Origin: JALONO01 sp038209965
GTDB lineage: Bacteria > Bacteroidota > Bacteroidia > Cytophagales > Thermoflexibacteraceae
Reading direction: 5' to 3'
Assembly: GCA_038209965.1 (NCBI GenBank)
Contig: JBBQXF010000010.1
Coordinates: forward strand, 1-61,452
DNA length: 61,452 nucleotides
Of this stretch, positions 33,766 to 42,980 are shown piece by piece. The position numbers were made by a program, and so were the translations under genes. The notes below the pieces were generated by a model. That model had not been told where the DNA came from. It was given only the letters and a program-made list of their open reading frames with translations, and did not search any database. Numbering within the stretch: position 1 is the stretch's first letter; every line of letters begins with the position of its first letter.

Positions 33766-34666
33766 TGCGCACCTCCCCTATCTGTTGTTGGTAAGCATTT
33801 TCGGCAAATTTTCGCAAGATCAGCAATGCCTGCTGGGGCGCTTCACTGTCCAAATGGCCATAAATGACCCGGTCAATGGTTTTGAGCGAATGGATCATTT
33901 GTTCATCGGCAATGGCCTCGGCCATTTCTTTGGAGGTGAAACTGGTATATGGTTTGCCGTGCAGCCCTTGTAAATAAGCTTTCCAAACGGCCACGGCATG
34001 CTCCATCATGGTACTGTTTCGGGTATTGTTTTGCCGATCAAATTCGGCCAAAAAGCGTTCGTAGCGCCGTTTCATGCGCTGGAGGCGGAACGAGCGCCGG
34101 ATCCGCTCACCAAATACCAAGTAGATCCCCAGGGCCACCACCACCACGCCCAACAGTCCTAGGCCGATGAGCGGGTAGTTGATCCCCTTGGGCACTTCCA
34201 TATAGTTGGCGTGAGCGATCAACTGATCTGGGCCGGGCGAGTTCAATACCGTGAGTGCCAGCCGGATGCTATCAACTGTGCCGGCCACCAGTGAGGTATC
34301 CGTGCCCGCCAGCACCATCACGGGCAGGGCCAGCCGTTGGATGCTATCGCTGTCAAAGGTGGTCAGGGTGTACACCGCACTATCAATGCTGTTGCCATCC
34401 AGTCCAGTTACGGTTGGGAAGTACTTTTTGCTCTTGAGCTCAAAAGGGGCATAGGAACTGATCGAATCGGGAAACCGCACTTCTAACCAAGCCGGATGGC
34501 GAAGAACCAAGCTGTACTGCACATCTTGACCGATCTTCATTGTGTCGGCCAGAAACTTGCCCACCGGCGCATAGGCTCCCGGTGGAATCGGCGACTGGGC
34601 CGTTCCAGTGGCCGACCAGAGCAACAATAACCCGCAAAACAACAATTGACAATTTTTCAAGCTCAT
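33758..34666 (-). CDS. Bat-operon membrane protein (DUF4381-like)
   Basis: 302 residues. Signal peptide (MSLKNCQLLFCGLLLLWSAT, cut after GTAQS), a beta-rich periplasmic half (for example VGKFLADTMKIGQDVQYSL), one membrane span (YPLIGLGLLGVVVVALGIYL), and a cytoplasmic helical tail (MKRRYERFLAEFDRQNNT onwards). This layout matches the protein found between DUF58 and BatA genes in Bacteroidota. It overlaps batA by 8 bp. Upstream there is no moxR or DUF58 gene, but a 440-base spacer and then the SurA-like gene. ATG 34666 was chosen at the signal peptide. Confidence 0.75.
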   Translation of the reverse strand: MSLKNCQLLFCGLLLLWSATGTAQSPIPPGAYAPVGKFLADTMKIGQDVQYSLVLRHPAWLEVRFPDSISSYAPFELKSKKYFPTVTGLDGNSIDSAVYTLTTFDSDSIQRLALPVMVLAGTDTSLVAGTVDSIRLALTVLNSPGPDQLIAHANYMEVPKGINYPLIGLGLLGVVVVALGIYLVFGERIRRSFRLQRMKRRYERFLAEFDRQNNTRNSTMMEHAVAVWKAYLQGLHGKPYTSFTSKEMAEAIADEQMIHSLKTIDRVIYGHLDSEAPQQALLILRKFAENAYQQQIGEVRNA

Positions 34667-35105
34667 GATTGGCGTATCCAATTTTGGCATTCTGGCCATC
34701 CGTTTCCTAACGTTCGTTTGGCCCACTTATTGACGCTCAGATGCAAATTTATAAAAACCCAATCAAGCCGGGGCAATTTCTTTTGGTCAATGTCCCCAGC
34801 CCGAGCCAACTCTCCGCGCAAAAAAAAACCAAAGACCCTAAAATCTTGGATTTTTTTGTTGGTAACTGCAAGCGCAGCGGGCAATGTTGCCTAATTGTTC
34901 ATTGCTGGCCTGGCCAAATTTAAATTCAGCTTCATCCGAGTTGGCCTGATCGGCCCCAGTTATAATCGCTATTTTTTATGAACTGTCGATAAACTGCTCA
35001 ATTCCCCATTGGTATTCCGCTAACCAGCCGGACAGATCATTGAAAATCAGGTCAGTATATCATAAAATCAGGCTACGGATGGCAACTATCCACCGCTGGA
35101 TCGGT
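34667..35105. other. Spacer where moxR and DUF58 are usually found
   Basis: 439 bases with no credible gene. A run of A near 34820 and a CGAATTTT-poor mixture do not encode anything recognisable. The gene order surA-like, moxR, DUF58, DUF4381-like, batA seen in relatives lacks its two middle genes here. Confidence 0.5.
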
Positions 35106-36479
35106 TCACTGGGAGCCACCTTTGGCAAATTCTTGGAGCAGGCCGCAGTAGTCATAGTCTTTGTCGATGTCGATGAACAACTGGCCACGGGTATTGACAA
35201 ACCACGCATCCAGCACCTTGGCTTTTTCTTTGTTTTGAGCAGCCGAGAACAATTTTTGGTAATCGTCTTTGAGGTTGGCCGAATGGGGCTCCAGTTTGTC
35301 CTTGAACCACAAGACCCGCACTCCCGTCTTGCCGTCTTCGGTACGGAACTGGGCCGCCTTGGTGATGCCGCCCAGGCGCATGGTATCCACGGTCATGAAC
35401 AGTGCATATTCCAAATCTTCCTTGGCCAATCGAGTGCTGCCGTCTTGCGACTTCAACATGCCGCCCTGTACTTTGGTGGTTTTATCGTCCGAAAATTCGG
35501 TGGCCGCCTTCTCAAAAGTATAGTTGGCCCGCAAGATTAGGCCCCTGATGCTGTCCAAGTACTGCACCGATTGCTCGATGTCATCGGCGGTAGGTTCGGG
35601 GCGCAGCAGAATATGGCGGGAATTGTAGCGGTTGCCGCGCCGCTCGATCACTTGGATCAGGTGGATCCCAAAATCAGATTCGACAGGTTCGGAAATTTGG
35701 CCCGGTTCCATGCTCAACGCGGCAGCTTCGTAAGGGGGCACCAACTCGCCCCGGCCCATGAACCCGAGGTTGCCGCCTCGGGCCGCCGACCCCAGATCCT
35801 CGGAATTCTTGGAAGCCAGATCCTCGAAGTTGGCTTCGCCGCTCAGCACCATGCGCTTAAATTCCAAGAGCTTGCGCTTGGCTTCATTCTTGACTGACTT
35901 GCTCACGGTGGGATACTTGACGATTTGGCCCACTTCCACTTCCGAGGGCAAAAAAGGGATGCTGTCTTTGGGAATGCCGTTGAAAAAACGTTTCACTTGG
36001 CGTGGGGTTATTTTAACATCCTTGGTAATTTCACCCTGCATTTTTTGGGCCGTCATCTGCTCGAGGATCTGGGGGCGCAATTCTTCTTTGAGCTGGGCAA
36101 TGCTTTTGCCATAGGCTTGCTCGAGTTTCTCGGGGCTGCCAAACTGCGACAGAAAGTATTCCATCCGGCGGTTGAGGTTGCTTTCCACTTGAACCAGATC
36201 CACATCGACCGAATCGATTTCGGCTTTGGCCACCATCATTTTGTTGACGATCAATTGCTGGAGCAGGTAACAGTAAAGGTTGGGCGGCAGGTTTTCGGTG
36301 CCGTTTTGCTCGATAAACTGCCGCTGAGTGGCTTCCAGTTCCGATTTAAGTATGATGTGATCGTTTATTTTGGCTATTATTTTGTCAACTACAATCCCCT
36401 CGGCGGGGGTTTGCCCATGCCCAAAATGGGGCAGGCCAACGATTGACAATAAAAATACAAACTTGAGCAAATGTTTCAT
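35106..36479 (-). CDS. SurA-like periplasmic peptidyl-prolyl isomerase
   Basis: 457 residues. Signal peptide (MKHLLKFVFLLSIVGLPHFG, cut after GHGQT). SurA N-domain (DKIIAKINDHIILKSELEAT, LLQQLIVNKMMVAKAEID). First PpiC rotamase domain (SEVEVGQIVKYP, FEDLASKNSEDLGSAARGGN, VPPYEAAALSMEPGQISEPV, then SDFGIHLIQVIER). A second, less conserved rotamase-like repeat follows (SRHILLRPEP, DDIEQSVQYL, FEKAATEFSDD, GGMLKSQDG). Such proteins escort outer-membrane proteins. It is on the minus strand immediately below a related lipoprotein (41 bp gap), so the two are likely an operon. Confidence 0.92.
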   Translation of the reverse strand: MKHLLKFVFLLSIVGLPHFGHGQTPAEGIVVDKIIAKINDHIILKSELEATQRQFIEQNGTENLPPNLYCYLLQQLIVNKMMVAKAEIDSVDVDLVQVESNLNRRMEYFLSQFGSPEKLEQAYGKSIAQLKEELRPQILEQMTAQKMQGEITKDVKITPRQVKRFFNGIPKDSIPFLPSEVEVGQIVKYPTVSKSVKNEAKRKLLEFKRMVLSGEANFEDLASKNSEDLGSAARGGNLGFMGRGELVPPYEAAALSMEPGQISEPVESDFGIHLIQVIERRGNRYNSRHILLRPEPTADDIEQSVQYLDSIRGLILRANYTFEKAATEFSDDKTTKVQGGMLKSQDGSTRLAKEDLEYALFMTVDTMRLGGITKAAQFRTEDGKTGVRVLWFKDKLEPHSANLKDDYQKLFSAAQNKEKAKVLDAWFVNTRGQLFIDIDKDYDYCGLLQEFAKGGSQ

Positions 36480-36519
36480 TGGGCTAAATGTCTAGCAATT
36501 TGAGATACAAAATAACGCA

Positions 36520-37428
36520 TTAAGGTTGCTTTATTAAAATTTCATAGTCTTTCTTTTTGCCAGCCTCTTCCATGAGCTGGTCTTCCATGGTCATTTGCAG
36601 TTCCATTTTTCGGCGATTAATAATGATATCGGCGATTTGATCCCTTACAAAGTCCAATGGCGAAATTTGATCCATGATTTTGCACTCCAATATTTTGAGC
36701 AGGTAAATCGTCCCTCCCGCACTCTCCTCGGCTGTGCGGCCTTTGACCAAAAACAGTTCTTGTTTCTGATCGGCAAAGGGCGATCCGGAGGTCAGGCTCT
36801 CGATATCGATCCAGACCGAATCGCTCACCAGTGGGTTGTTGGCGTAAGTGTAGGCATACGATTTGAGCTCGTCCAGATCATCGGCATTGCCCGACCGTAT
36901 CCATTGCCTCACCTTGGCCAAGTTGGGGGCTTCCACCGGCACAGCCATCAAGATTCCTTTCACTATGTTCTGCTTGAGCTCAAAATTGGTGGGGTTTTGG
37001 GCGTAGTAGGCTTTAATTTCATCATCGGTCACCACGGTATCCAGTTGCTCGTCCATATACTGCTTTTGGTAAGCGTAAGTAAGCAATTGATAACGGTATT
37101 CCTGCACCCGGCGTTCCAGCTCGGTCCTATCGAGCTTGGCTTTGCGCACCGCTTCGTAGAACAGCAGTTGCTTCTTGATCCAAGAATCAATGTAGCGCTG
37201 CACCATATCTGCGCTGTCTTGGCCATTGGCGGCTTGGTTCACCACTTCGGCCAAATCTTTTTGGTACAAGTACGAGTCGTGGACGCGGGCCACCGGCACT
37301 TGGTCGTTCTGGTTTATGCCGGCACTATCGCCATCGGTTTGGCAAGCCCCAAGCGCCAGCAGGGCCCAAACGAACCATATCCAGTCAGTTGTCCAGCGCG
37401 AACCGGGGCAGTGGCAAATCCTCTTCAT
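36520..37428 (-). CDS. PpiC/SurA-like lipoprotein
   Basis: 302 residues. The signal peptide ends in a lipobox (ALLALGACQTDG, Cys is the lipid site). The N-domain resembles SurA (VARVHDSYLYQKDLAEVVNQ, WIKKQLLFYEAVRKAKLD). A DDEIKAYYAQNPTNFELKQN segment recalls PpiC linkers, and the C-terminal SPLDFVRDQIADIIINRRKM helix is typical. A full rotamase core is not visible, so it is probably a chaperone or membrane-anchored partner of the next gene. The ATG at 37428 begins the lipoprotein signal. Confidence 0.8.
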   Translation of the reverse strand: MKRICHCPGSRWTTDWIWFVWALLALGACQTDGDSAGINQNDQVPVARVHDSYLYQKDLAEVVNQAANGQDSADMVQRYIDSWIKKQLLFYEAVRKAKLDRTELERRVQEYRYQLLTYAYQKQYMDEQLDTVVTDDEIKAYYAQNPTNFELKQNIVKGILMAVPVEAPNLAKVRQWIRSGNADDLDELKSYAYTYANNPLVSDSVWIDIESLTSGSPFADQKQELFLVKGRTAEESAGGTIYLLKILECKIMDQISPLDFVRDQIADIIINRRKMELQMTMEDQLMEEAGKKKDYEILIKQP

Positions 37429-38104
37429 TGGGCAAAAATACGCGAATTTGTCCCAAAATGAAAGCCCGGCTCGGGGCAATGATGGATTATCCCCTTGATT
37501 ACCAATAATTTATTGTCTGGATCGGGCCGAAACCAATGTCGGCAGAGAATGCGAACGGTTTGGGTATTGGCGAAGAAGGGGATTTTAGGCACCAAACTAT
37601 CTTTTAGAACTGAACTGGTACGAAGCATGAATGCTCAAGTTGGTACATGAGTGTGCCTTTTTGCAAATATAACATTGGACACAAATTTCATTCTTTTTCG
37701 TTTCGCACCTGCGCGATTTGTTCAACCGTTAAACCTATAATACCTGCAATAAACTGATTATCAGAAACCTTTGTGATTGCATGTTTCGCAATTTCAATCG
37801 CCTTTTTATCAATACGTCTGCCAGCGCAGAAACCGGGCTGTCGAGTGTCAAGGTCAGCCCGGATGGGGCAATAGCTAGCTGCCGGGCGCGGGTACAACAC
37901 CCCTTCTGGACTGGGTGCTGGTGGGCCTAGCTGCCAAGGGCCCACCCGAAGGATGGAGCAACTATTGGCACACTACTGGTTTTTGTTCCGTGTTGCTAAT
38001 AAAATAAACCTTGCGATTTAACAGGCGAAATTTGCAAAATCCAATCTGTTGGCTTAATTTGGACGGTATGGCGGTTACAACAACCACTTTTTAGCTTTTT
38101 GCCC
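37429..38104. other. Spacer with a nuclease-tail relic
   Basis: No intact gene. It contains the fragment listed at 37688-37822. GC-rich text (about 37820-37970) meets AT-rich text sharply at 37822. A TTAATTTGG motif near 38052 is a weak -7 candidate for the gene at 38105. Confidence 0.45.
37688..37822 (-). pseudogene. C-terminal tail of an Rpn/PD-(D/E)XK-type nuclease
   Basis: The minus strand reads RIDKKAIEIAKHAITKV, then SDNQFIAGIIGLTVEQIAQV and RNEKE, stop. This resembles the EIAKxMLxxGxxxExIAxxTGLSxEEIxxL tail found at the end of many Rpn-type transposase/nuclease proteins. Upstream codons switch to GC-rich, non-homologous sequence. It is a remnant rather than a gene. Confidence 0.5.
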
Positions 38105-38824
38105 ATGAAAAAACTCGATCCCAACTGGTTAACCGAAGGTTTGATTGATTTTGAATACAAAAAGTACGTACTTTTAGCCTATCTCAAAAATGTGAATGAA
38201 GAATTTAATGGCCGAAAATTATATCCATTTTTGGCCGATTTAGTTTTTCATTACCAAAACTTGGCCCAAATCCGGGAGAACAAAAAGCTGTTGTACGATA
38301 ATTTTCCGCAGCAGATTAGCCACGCCGATTTTCAAAAACTCCAGATTGCCTACAAACGGATAGTGGAAGACGACGAGGCCATGCGCGAGATTGAAAACAT
38401 AGTACAATATGCCCTTCCGCGGATAAACCACGTTTTGGCCAATGGCAAAGAAATTTATGATGAAATTGAGCAGCACCTTGAGATCATTCCCGTGGGCCTC
38501 TTGCCCATCTACTCGGGCGAGGGCTACCTGCTTTTGAACGAATATTTGATGAACCAGATCATCATTTATCAATATCAAATCACCATTTTCGAGAAAATTG
38601 GGGAAAAATATCGGGGAATCAATATTGAGTATATTGAAACCATCCGCAAAGGTTTGGGGGAAACGTATGAGAGCATTAAGTTGGGACTGGTGCGCAAATA
38701 CCGCAAACTGCCCAACCCAGCGGCCTTTGTGGTGGCGGCCAAAGTGCCCTGCCCACTGGAAGAGTCACTGCTGCCCATTGCCAAGCGGGTATTGGTCAAA
38801 TACATCAGTCAACTGGCCGCTTGA
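38105..38824 (+). CDS. Conserved Bacteroidota protein of unknown function
   Basis: 239 residues, soluble, helix-rich, acidic and Tyr/Leu-rich (PNWLTEGLIDFEYKKYVLLA, NGRKLYPFLADLVFHYQNLA, then YIETIRKGLGETYESIKLGL). No signal peptide or recognised domain. I believe it is a Bacteroidota-wide protein with no known role. The ATG at 38105 starts the family-like MKKLDPNW. It ends 51 bases before lolD on the same strand and may share its transcript. Confidence 0.7.
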   Translation: MKKLDPNWLTEGLIDFEYKKYVLLAYLKNVNEEFNGRKLYPFLADLVFHYQNLAQIRENKKLLYDNFPQQISHADFQKLQIAYKRIVEDDEAMREIENIVQYALPRINHVLANGKEIYDEIEQHLEIIPVGLLPIYSGEGYLLLNEYLMNQIIIYQYQITIFEKIGEKYRGINIEYIETIRKGLGETYESIKLGLVRKYRKLPNPAAFVVAAKVPCPLEESLLPIAKRVLVKYISQLAA

Positions 38825-38875
38825 TTTGCGCCGGTCCCATTTGGCCAACGGAGCCAAAATGTGTTACTTCGCAGT

Positions 38876-39550
38876 ATGATTGAAGCACTGGGTATCCATA
38901 AAAGTTACCAGCACTTGCATGTGCTCAAAGGTATCGATCTGGTCATTGACCAAGGGCAGATTACCTCCATCGTTGGGCCATCGGGGGCGGGCAAAAGCAC
39001 CCTGCTCCATATATTGGGCACGCTGGACCGCCCCGACAAGGGACAAGTGCGCATCCAAGGCACCGATCTTGGTTTGCTGCCCGAGGAAAAACTGGCCAAT
39101 TTTCGCAACCAAAAAATTGGTTTTGTGTTTCAATTCCACAATTTATTGCCTGAATTTACTGCCTTGGAAAACATTTGCATTCCCGGCTTTATTGGCAGGC
39201 GACCAGTGGCCGAAGTGGAGGCCCGGGCCACTGAACTGGCCAAGCTGTTGGGCATTGGCCACCGGCTGGACCACAAACCGGCTGAACTCTCCGGGGGCGA
39301 GCAGCAGCGCATTGCCGTGGCCCGCGCCCTAATCAATTCCCCGCTGGTGGTGTTTGCCGACGAGCCGAGTGGCAACCTCGACTCGCGCAACGCCGAGGAA
39401 CTTCACCAGCTCTTTTTCCGGCTCCGCGACGAGATGGGCCAAACGTTTGTGATCGTGACCCACAATGCTACCTTGGCCAATATTGCCGACCGCCGAATCG
39501 AGATCGTGGATGGTCAGATCGACAGCGATGTGCGCAAAGGCAGCGTATAA
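38876..39550 (+). CDS. lolD: LolD-like ABC transporter ATPase
   Basis: 224 residues. Walker A IVGPSGAGKSTLLHILGTLD, Q-loop FVFQFHNLLPEFTALEN, signature LSGGEQQRIAVARALI, Walker B VVFADEPSGNLDS and H-loop FVIVTHNATLAN. The GTLDRPDxG and LLPEFTALEN text is typical of LolD/MacB-type ATPases, which drive export of lipoproteins or similar cargo from the inner membrane. No LolC/E permease gene is adjacent. ATG at 38876 (MIEALGIHKSY). Confidence 0.93.
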   Translation: MIEALGIHKSYQHLHVLKGIDLVIDQGQITSIVGPSGAGKSTLLHILGTLDRPDKGQVRIQGTDLGLLPEEKLANFRNQKIGFVFQFHNLLPEFTALENICIPGFIGRRPVAEVEARATELAKLLGIGHRLDHKPAELSGGEQQRIAVARALINSPLVVFADEPSGNLDSRNAEELHQLFFRLRDEMGQTFVIVTHNATLANIADRRIEIVDGQIDSDVRKGSV

Positions 39551-39730
39551 ATGACCTCCCAAACTGGAAACTCCAGCCCGGCACTGCCAAGTTTAGCACT
39601 GGCCTGTCAACTTTTTGGCCTCCATTCTATGCAGTTATTTTTGCTGGATCAACAAATTTTTACGTTGCTTTTGCACTAAGTACTCACTTTTGCCAGAGAG
39701 ATTATTTTACTACTTTTTTCCATTGATACC

Positions 39731-40243
39731 ATGAAAAACTTCATTATTTGGTGCTCGTTGTGTGCTTGTTTTTCCGTTTATGGACAAAAAATTGCTCCCA
39801 CCACAGATGAATTTGAAATAGTTGGAAAAGTAAAAACTACCAAAAAAATCATGTTGGCTGATTTGAGCAAATATCCATCCCAAAAACTAAAAACCGTTAG
39901 CATCACCAATCACTTAGGCGAAAAAAAGAGCGTAGCCAAGTAATTAAAGGGAGTGTTAGTCCTGGATGTACTCAAAAACCTTGATTTTCAGGCCGAAGCG
40001 CCTAGAGTACTGAGCGAATTTTATTTGACATTTATTGGCGCGGATGGTTACAAAGTAGTCTTTTCTTGGAACGAAGTTTTCAATTCGCCCACGGGAAAAA
40101 ACTTGTGCTTTATCACCGAAAAAGCAGGCGAGCTATTGACAGAAATAGAAGATCGGATTATCTTCATTGCCCCCAATGATTTCAAAACTGGCCGGCGGTT
40201 CGTCAAAGGGCTGGCCAAGATCGTGGTGGATCGAGTTCAATAA
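39731..40243 (+). pseudogene. Molybdopterin-domain protein interrupted by one in-frame stop
   Basis: A signal peptide (MKNFIIWCSLCACFSVYG, cut after GQK) starts an open frame of 70 codons to KKSVAK. Codon 71 is TAA (39941-39943). The very same frame continues with LKGVLVLDVLKNLDFQA, GYKVVFSWNEVFNSPTGKNL and TGRRFVKGLAKIVVDRV to a final stop at 40243. Joined, the product is about 170 residues and resembles the short molybdopterin-oxidoreductase-like periplasmic proteins of Bacteroidota. A single base change (for example GAA to TAA) explains the break, with no frameshift. It may be a real nonsense mutation, a sequencing error, or read-through. Confidence 0.8.
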
Positions 40244-40315
40244 TTGACAATTTCATCGGTTAAGAAACAACCCAAGTCCAACGGCCAAATGCCACTGGGC
40301 TTGGGCTGCTGCCAG

Positions 40316-41869
40316 TTAGTTGCCCCCGTCGGTTTGGGCACGGCGCACGGCAAAGGCCCCGACGATATTGCCGCAGCGCAGGCCCGCTTCGCAGTCGCTG
40401 CGGTAGTGAATGCCCCCGTAAAGCCGTGACAGCGAGGCTTCGGTGGCCATGCGCTCCAGCCGGGGCTTATCGGCCGGGAAAACGTGGCCCAGCACCGTGG
40501 CCGCCGCTGCCGAGAAAGTGGCGTGCCCGGAGGTATAGGCCGGGAAATTGGGTACTCCGGTCATGGTTTTGATGCTCGGATCCATTTGCGATGGCCGGGG
40601 ATTGAAGTAGTAATTTTTAGTCTCCCAACAGGATACGCCCGCATCCATTACCGCCATATTGAGCAGGGCAAACGTGCGGGCGGCTCGGATTTCGCTTTGC
40701 CGCGCCCCGAACACCAGATCGGCCGCAATGGCATTCCAGTGGCCGGGGGGAGTGTAGGTGCCCACTCCGTCGGCCCAAAAGTGGACAATGGCGGTGCGCT
40801 CACGGTTGCCGATGGTTTTGGCGGCTTCCTGTTTTACTTCTTCCAACTCGCGGCGAAAAGCCTCGGAATTGGTGCTGGGTGGGGCCGCCGGACGGATTTC
40901 AACCAAGGTGTTGGCATCGAACAACCACGGTCCCACTCGGCCAAAAAACGGCAACATGGGCGGGCGGGCGGGCGTTTCCAAACTGAGCCAAGGGGTTTCG
41001 CCACGCTCGCGGGCAGCCCGGGCCAAGCTGTCCCACTGGGCGGGAGTGCCCACCGCATTGCGCATCCCGTCGGTACGGGCGCGGGCCATAAACTTCTCGG
41101 CCACGGCCTTGCCCAATTTTTCGCCCGCTTCCACATCGCTGCGCACTGCCGCCCCGGCCCATAGTTTATAATTGCGCTGCTCGGCCGCTTTGGCCCCCAA
41201 ATAGGGGATTTCGGCGGGGAACAGCAGTTTCATCAGTTCTAGGGTCACAGCCGACATCACGGCATCTTCGCAGGGATAGCTCGGCAACTCTGATTTAAGG
41301 GTGGCTGGCTGGAGGCTGTTGTCGTATTGATAAGGTGCTTTGCGGCCATACTGGGCTTTGTAAAAATAAGCGGCCACCATGGCGTCATACTGGGCCACCG
41401 TCACATAGGCGTAGGCGCGGGCCGCGTAGGGCGGGTTGGCGAACGGAAAAGCCGGGTAGGCAAAGGGATTATTGGCCTCAGGAACCGGGTAAGTGCCATC
41501 ATCGTTGGCCACCGGGGGCAGGTTGTATTTGGCCACCAGTTCGCGCATGATCTGGTTCCAGCGCAAAATGCCGCCCCCTTCCCAATAGCGGATGATGTTG
41601 CGCTGCTCGTCGGTCAGTTGGCCCACCGCTGTTTTGGCGGCTTGCAGTTCGCGGGCGTAATCCGCAGAGTTGGGGGCTGCCGGGGCCTCGAGGGCCATTT
41701 CGCCGCCATTGCGTAGCAGGACCGGCCGCCACCGGCCCGCGTCCAGATCCAAGCTGGCCGGGGCTTGGGGGGCCAAATCGCCCATTTCGTTCACCGATTT
41801 GGAGCAGGCAGTCCATAAGCCGCTCATGGCCAACAAGCACAAAGCAATCAAGATATTATTCGTTTTCAT
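40316..41869 (-). CDS. PAP2/vanadium-haloperoxidase-like lipoprotein with an internal duplication
   Basis: 517 residues. Lipobox (SGLWTACSKS) in the signal peptide. The C-terminal half carries PAP2 motifs: NFPAYTSGHATFSAAAATVL (SGH motif, residues 441-460) and SRLYGGIHYRSDCEAG (His/Arg/Asp). The N-terminal half (about 82-270) lines up with it: PSYPCEDAVMSAVTLELMKL for the SGH block and GAAVRSDVEAGEKLG for the His block, with the SGH and the catalytic His lost. TDEQRNIIRYWEGGG in the first half matches RERTAIVHFWADGVG in the second. This is the two-bundle layout of bacterial vanadium-dependent haloperoxidase relatives, with one dead bundle. The role may be halogenation or phosphate release. 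Confidence 0.88.
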   Translation of the reverse strand: MKTNNILIALCLLAMSGLWTACSKSVNEMGDLAPQAPASLDLDAGRWRPVLLRNGGEMALEAPAAPNSADYARELQAAKTAVGQLTDEQRNIIRYWEGGGILRWNQIMRELVAKYNLPPVANDDGTYPVPEANNPFAYPAFPFANPPYAARAYAYVTVAQYDAMVAAYFYKAQYGRKAPYQYDNSLQPATLKSELPSYPCEDAVMSAVTLELMKLLFPAEIPYLGAKAAEQRNYKLWAGAAVRSDVEAGEKLGKAVAEKFMARARTDGMRNAVGTPAQWDSLARAARERGETPWLSLETPARPPMLPFFGRVGPWLFDANTLVEIRPAAPPSTNSEAFRRELEEVKQEAAKTIGNRERTAIVHFWADGVGTYTPPGHWNAIAADLVFGARQSEIRAARTFALLNMAVMDAGVSCWETKNYYFNPRPSQMDPSIKTMTGVPNFPAYTSGHATFSAAAATVLGHVFPADKPRLERMATEASLSRLYGGIHYRSDCEAGLRCGNIVGAFAVRRAQTDGGN

Positions 41870-41902
41870 TTTTTCGTTGTTGAAAATTGGGGTTGAAAAT
41901 TT

Positions 41903-42829
41903 TTACTGGGCTGCCTTTTTGCTAAAATCCAATACCTTCATCAGGCCAAGTGTGATGGTTTGGGACTGGCCCAGGTTGCGGCCCGCCACCGTGTATTGGT
42001 ACATCCCGATCGCTTGCACATCGGCCAGCGGTTTGATGCGATAGTGCCCCACCAGCCCGATACGGGTGGCATCCATTTGATTGGCCACAAAGGGCATGTC
42101 ATTGCGGCGGATGTCGCTACCGCCGAGGCAGTCCATGCGCTCAACTGTGCCTTCCAATGCCCAGCGGTAGGAATAATATCCAGCCCTGGCCGAGTAAGTC
42201 AGCAAGTTGGGGATGGCCACTTCCGAAGCGTAGATTTGGCGGTCGGTGTAGTAACTAGTCCGATCCAATTGTACATTGTTCCGGTAGTGGTAGGCGGCTT
42301 GCCCGGTAAACGACCAGTTGCTTTTGGTCTGGAAAAAGAAAATGGCCCGGCCAAAACCAGTGCGGCTTTGCAGGCCGATGGACAAGGGCAGGAAGTCGGG
42401 GGTGTAGTCGCTCACTGGCAGCGAAAAGCCGCCCACCACCGATAGCCACATTTTGTAATTTTCCTTGCGCAACGACCAAGCGCGGTATTTGACGCCCAAG
42501 GTCAGATCTTGGAACCCCCGCTGGCCGGCCAAATTGCCGGCACTGGCCCTAGTGGCCACGTAGGGCAGGCTGGCAATCACGTTGAGGTTGGTCGTGATCC
42601 CATAATTGGCCATCAGGGCCACGGCTTGGGTGGTCACTGAGCCCAAGTTGGGGTTGTCGCGGCGCAGGGAACCCTCCCAATAGTGGGTCCAGCTATCGCG
42701 CACATACACAGGCCCGCCACAAATATTTTTTTTGTTCATGAAGTGGCCGTCGGTCAAGGTTTGGGCTTGAGCCGACAAGCTGCCCAACACCGTCAGGGCC
42801 GCCCACAAGAAGTAGCGTTTCGTTTTCAT
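41903..42829 (-). CDS. Outer-membrane beta-barrel protein
   Basis: 308 residues. Signal peptide (MKTKRYFLWAALTVLGSLSA, cut after QAQ). The mature chain is strand-like and Tyr/Gly-rich, similar to phenol-degradation MetA-like transporters of the outer membrane: LMANYGITTNLNVIASLPYV, DLTLGVKYRAWSLRKENYKM and LPVSDYTPDFLPLSIGLQSR. It lies 33 bp upstream of the haloperoxidase-like gene on the same strand, so the two probably form one operon. ATG at 42829. Confidence 0.78.
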   Translation of the reverse strand: MKTKRYFLWAALTVLGSLSAQAQTLTDGHFMNKKNICGGPVYVRDSWTHYWEGSLRRDNPNLGSVTTQAVALMANYGITTNLNVIASLPYVATRASAGNLAGQRGFQDLTLGVKYRAWSLRKENYKMWLSVVGGFSLPVSDYTPDFLPLSIGLQSRTGFGRAIFFFQTKSNWSFTGQAAYHYRNNVQLDRTSYYTDRQIYASEVAIPNLLTYSARAGYYSYRWALEGTVERMDCLGGSDIRRNDMPFVANQMDATRIGLVGHYRIKPLADVQAIGMYQYTVAGRNLGQSQTITLGLMKVLDFSKKAAQ

Positions 42830-42980
42830 CAATATCGTTTTGTTGCCCAATCGGGCAGGGTAAACTAGGGAAACCTAAAATAGAAGAGGCCGCAGGCTTG
42901 GCCCACTGGGGTCAAATGCAGCTTTTTTGATCAACCGAGTGGCCATTGGCCCAAGAAATAACGGTTGCTTGGTGGATTGG

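Noticed and set aside
39731..40243. Frameshift as cause of the break
   Set aside because: The stop and both sides are in the same frame; a single base change explains the break.
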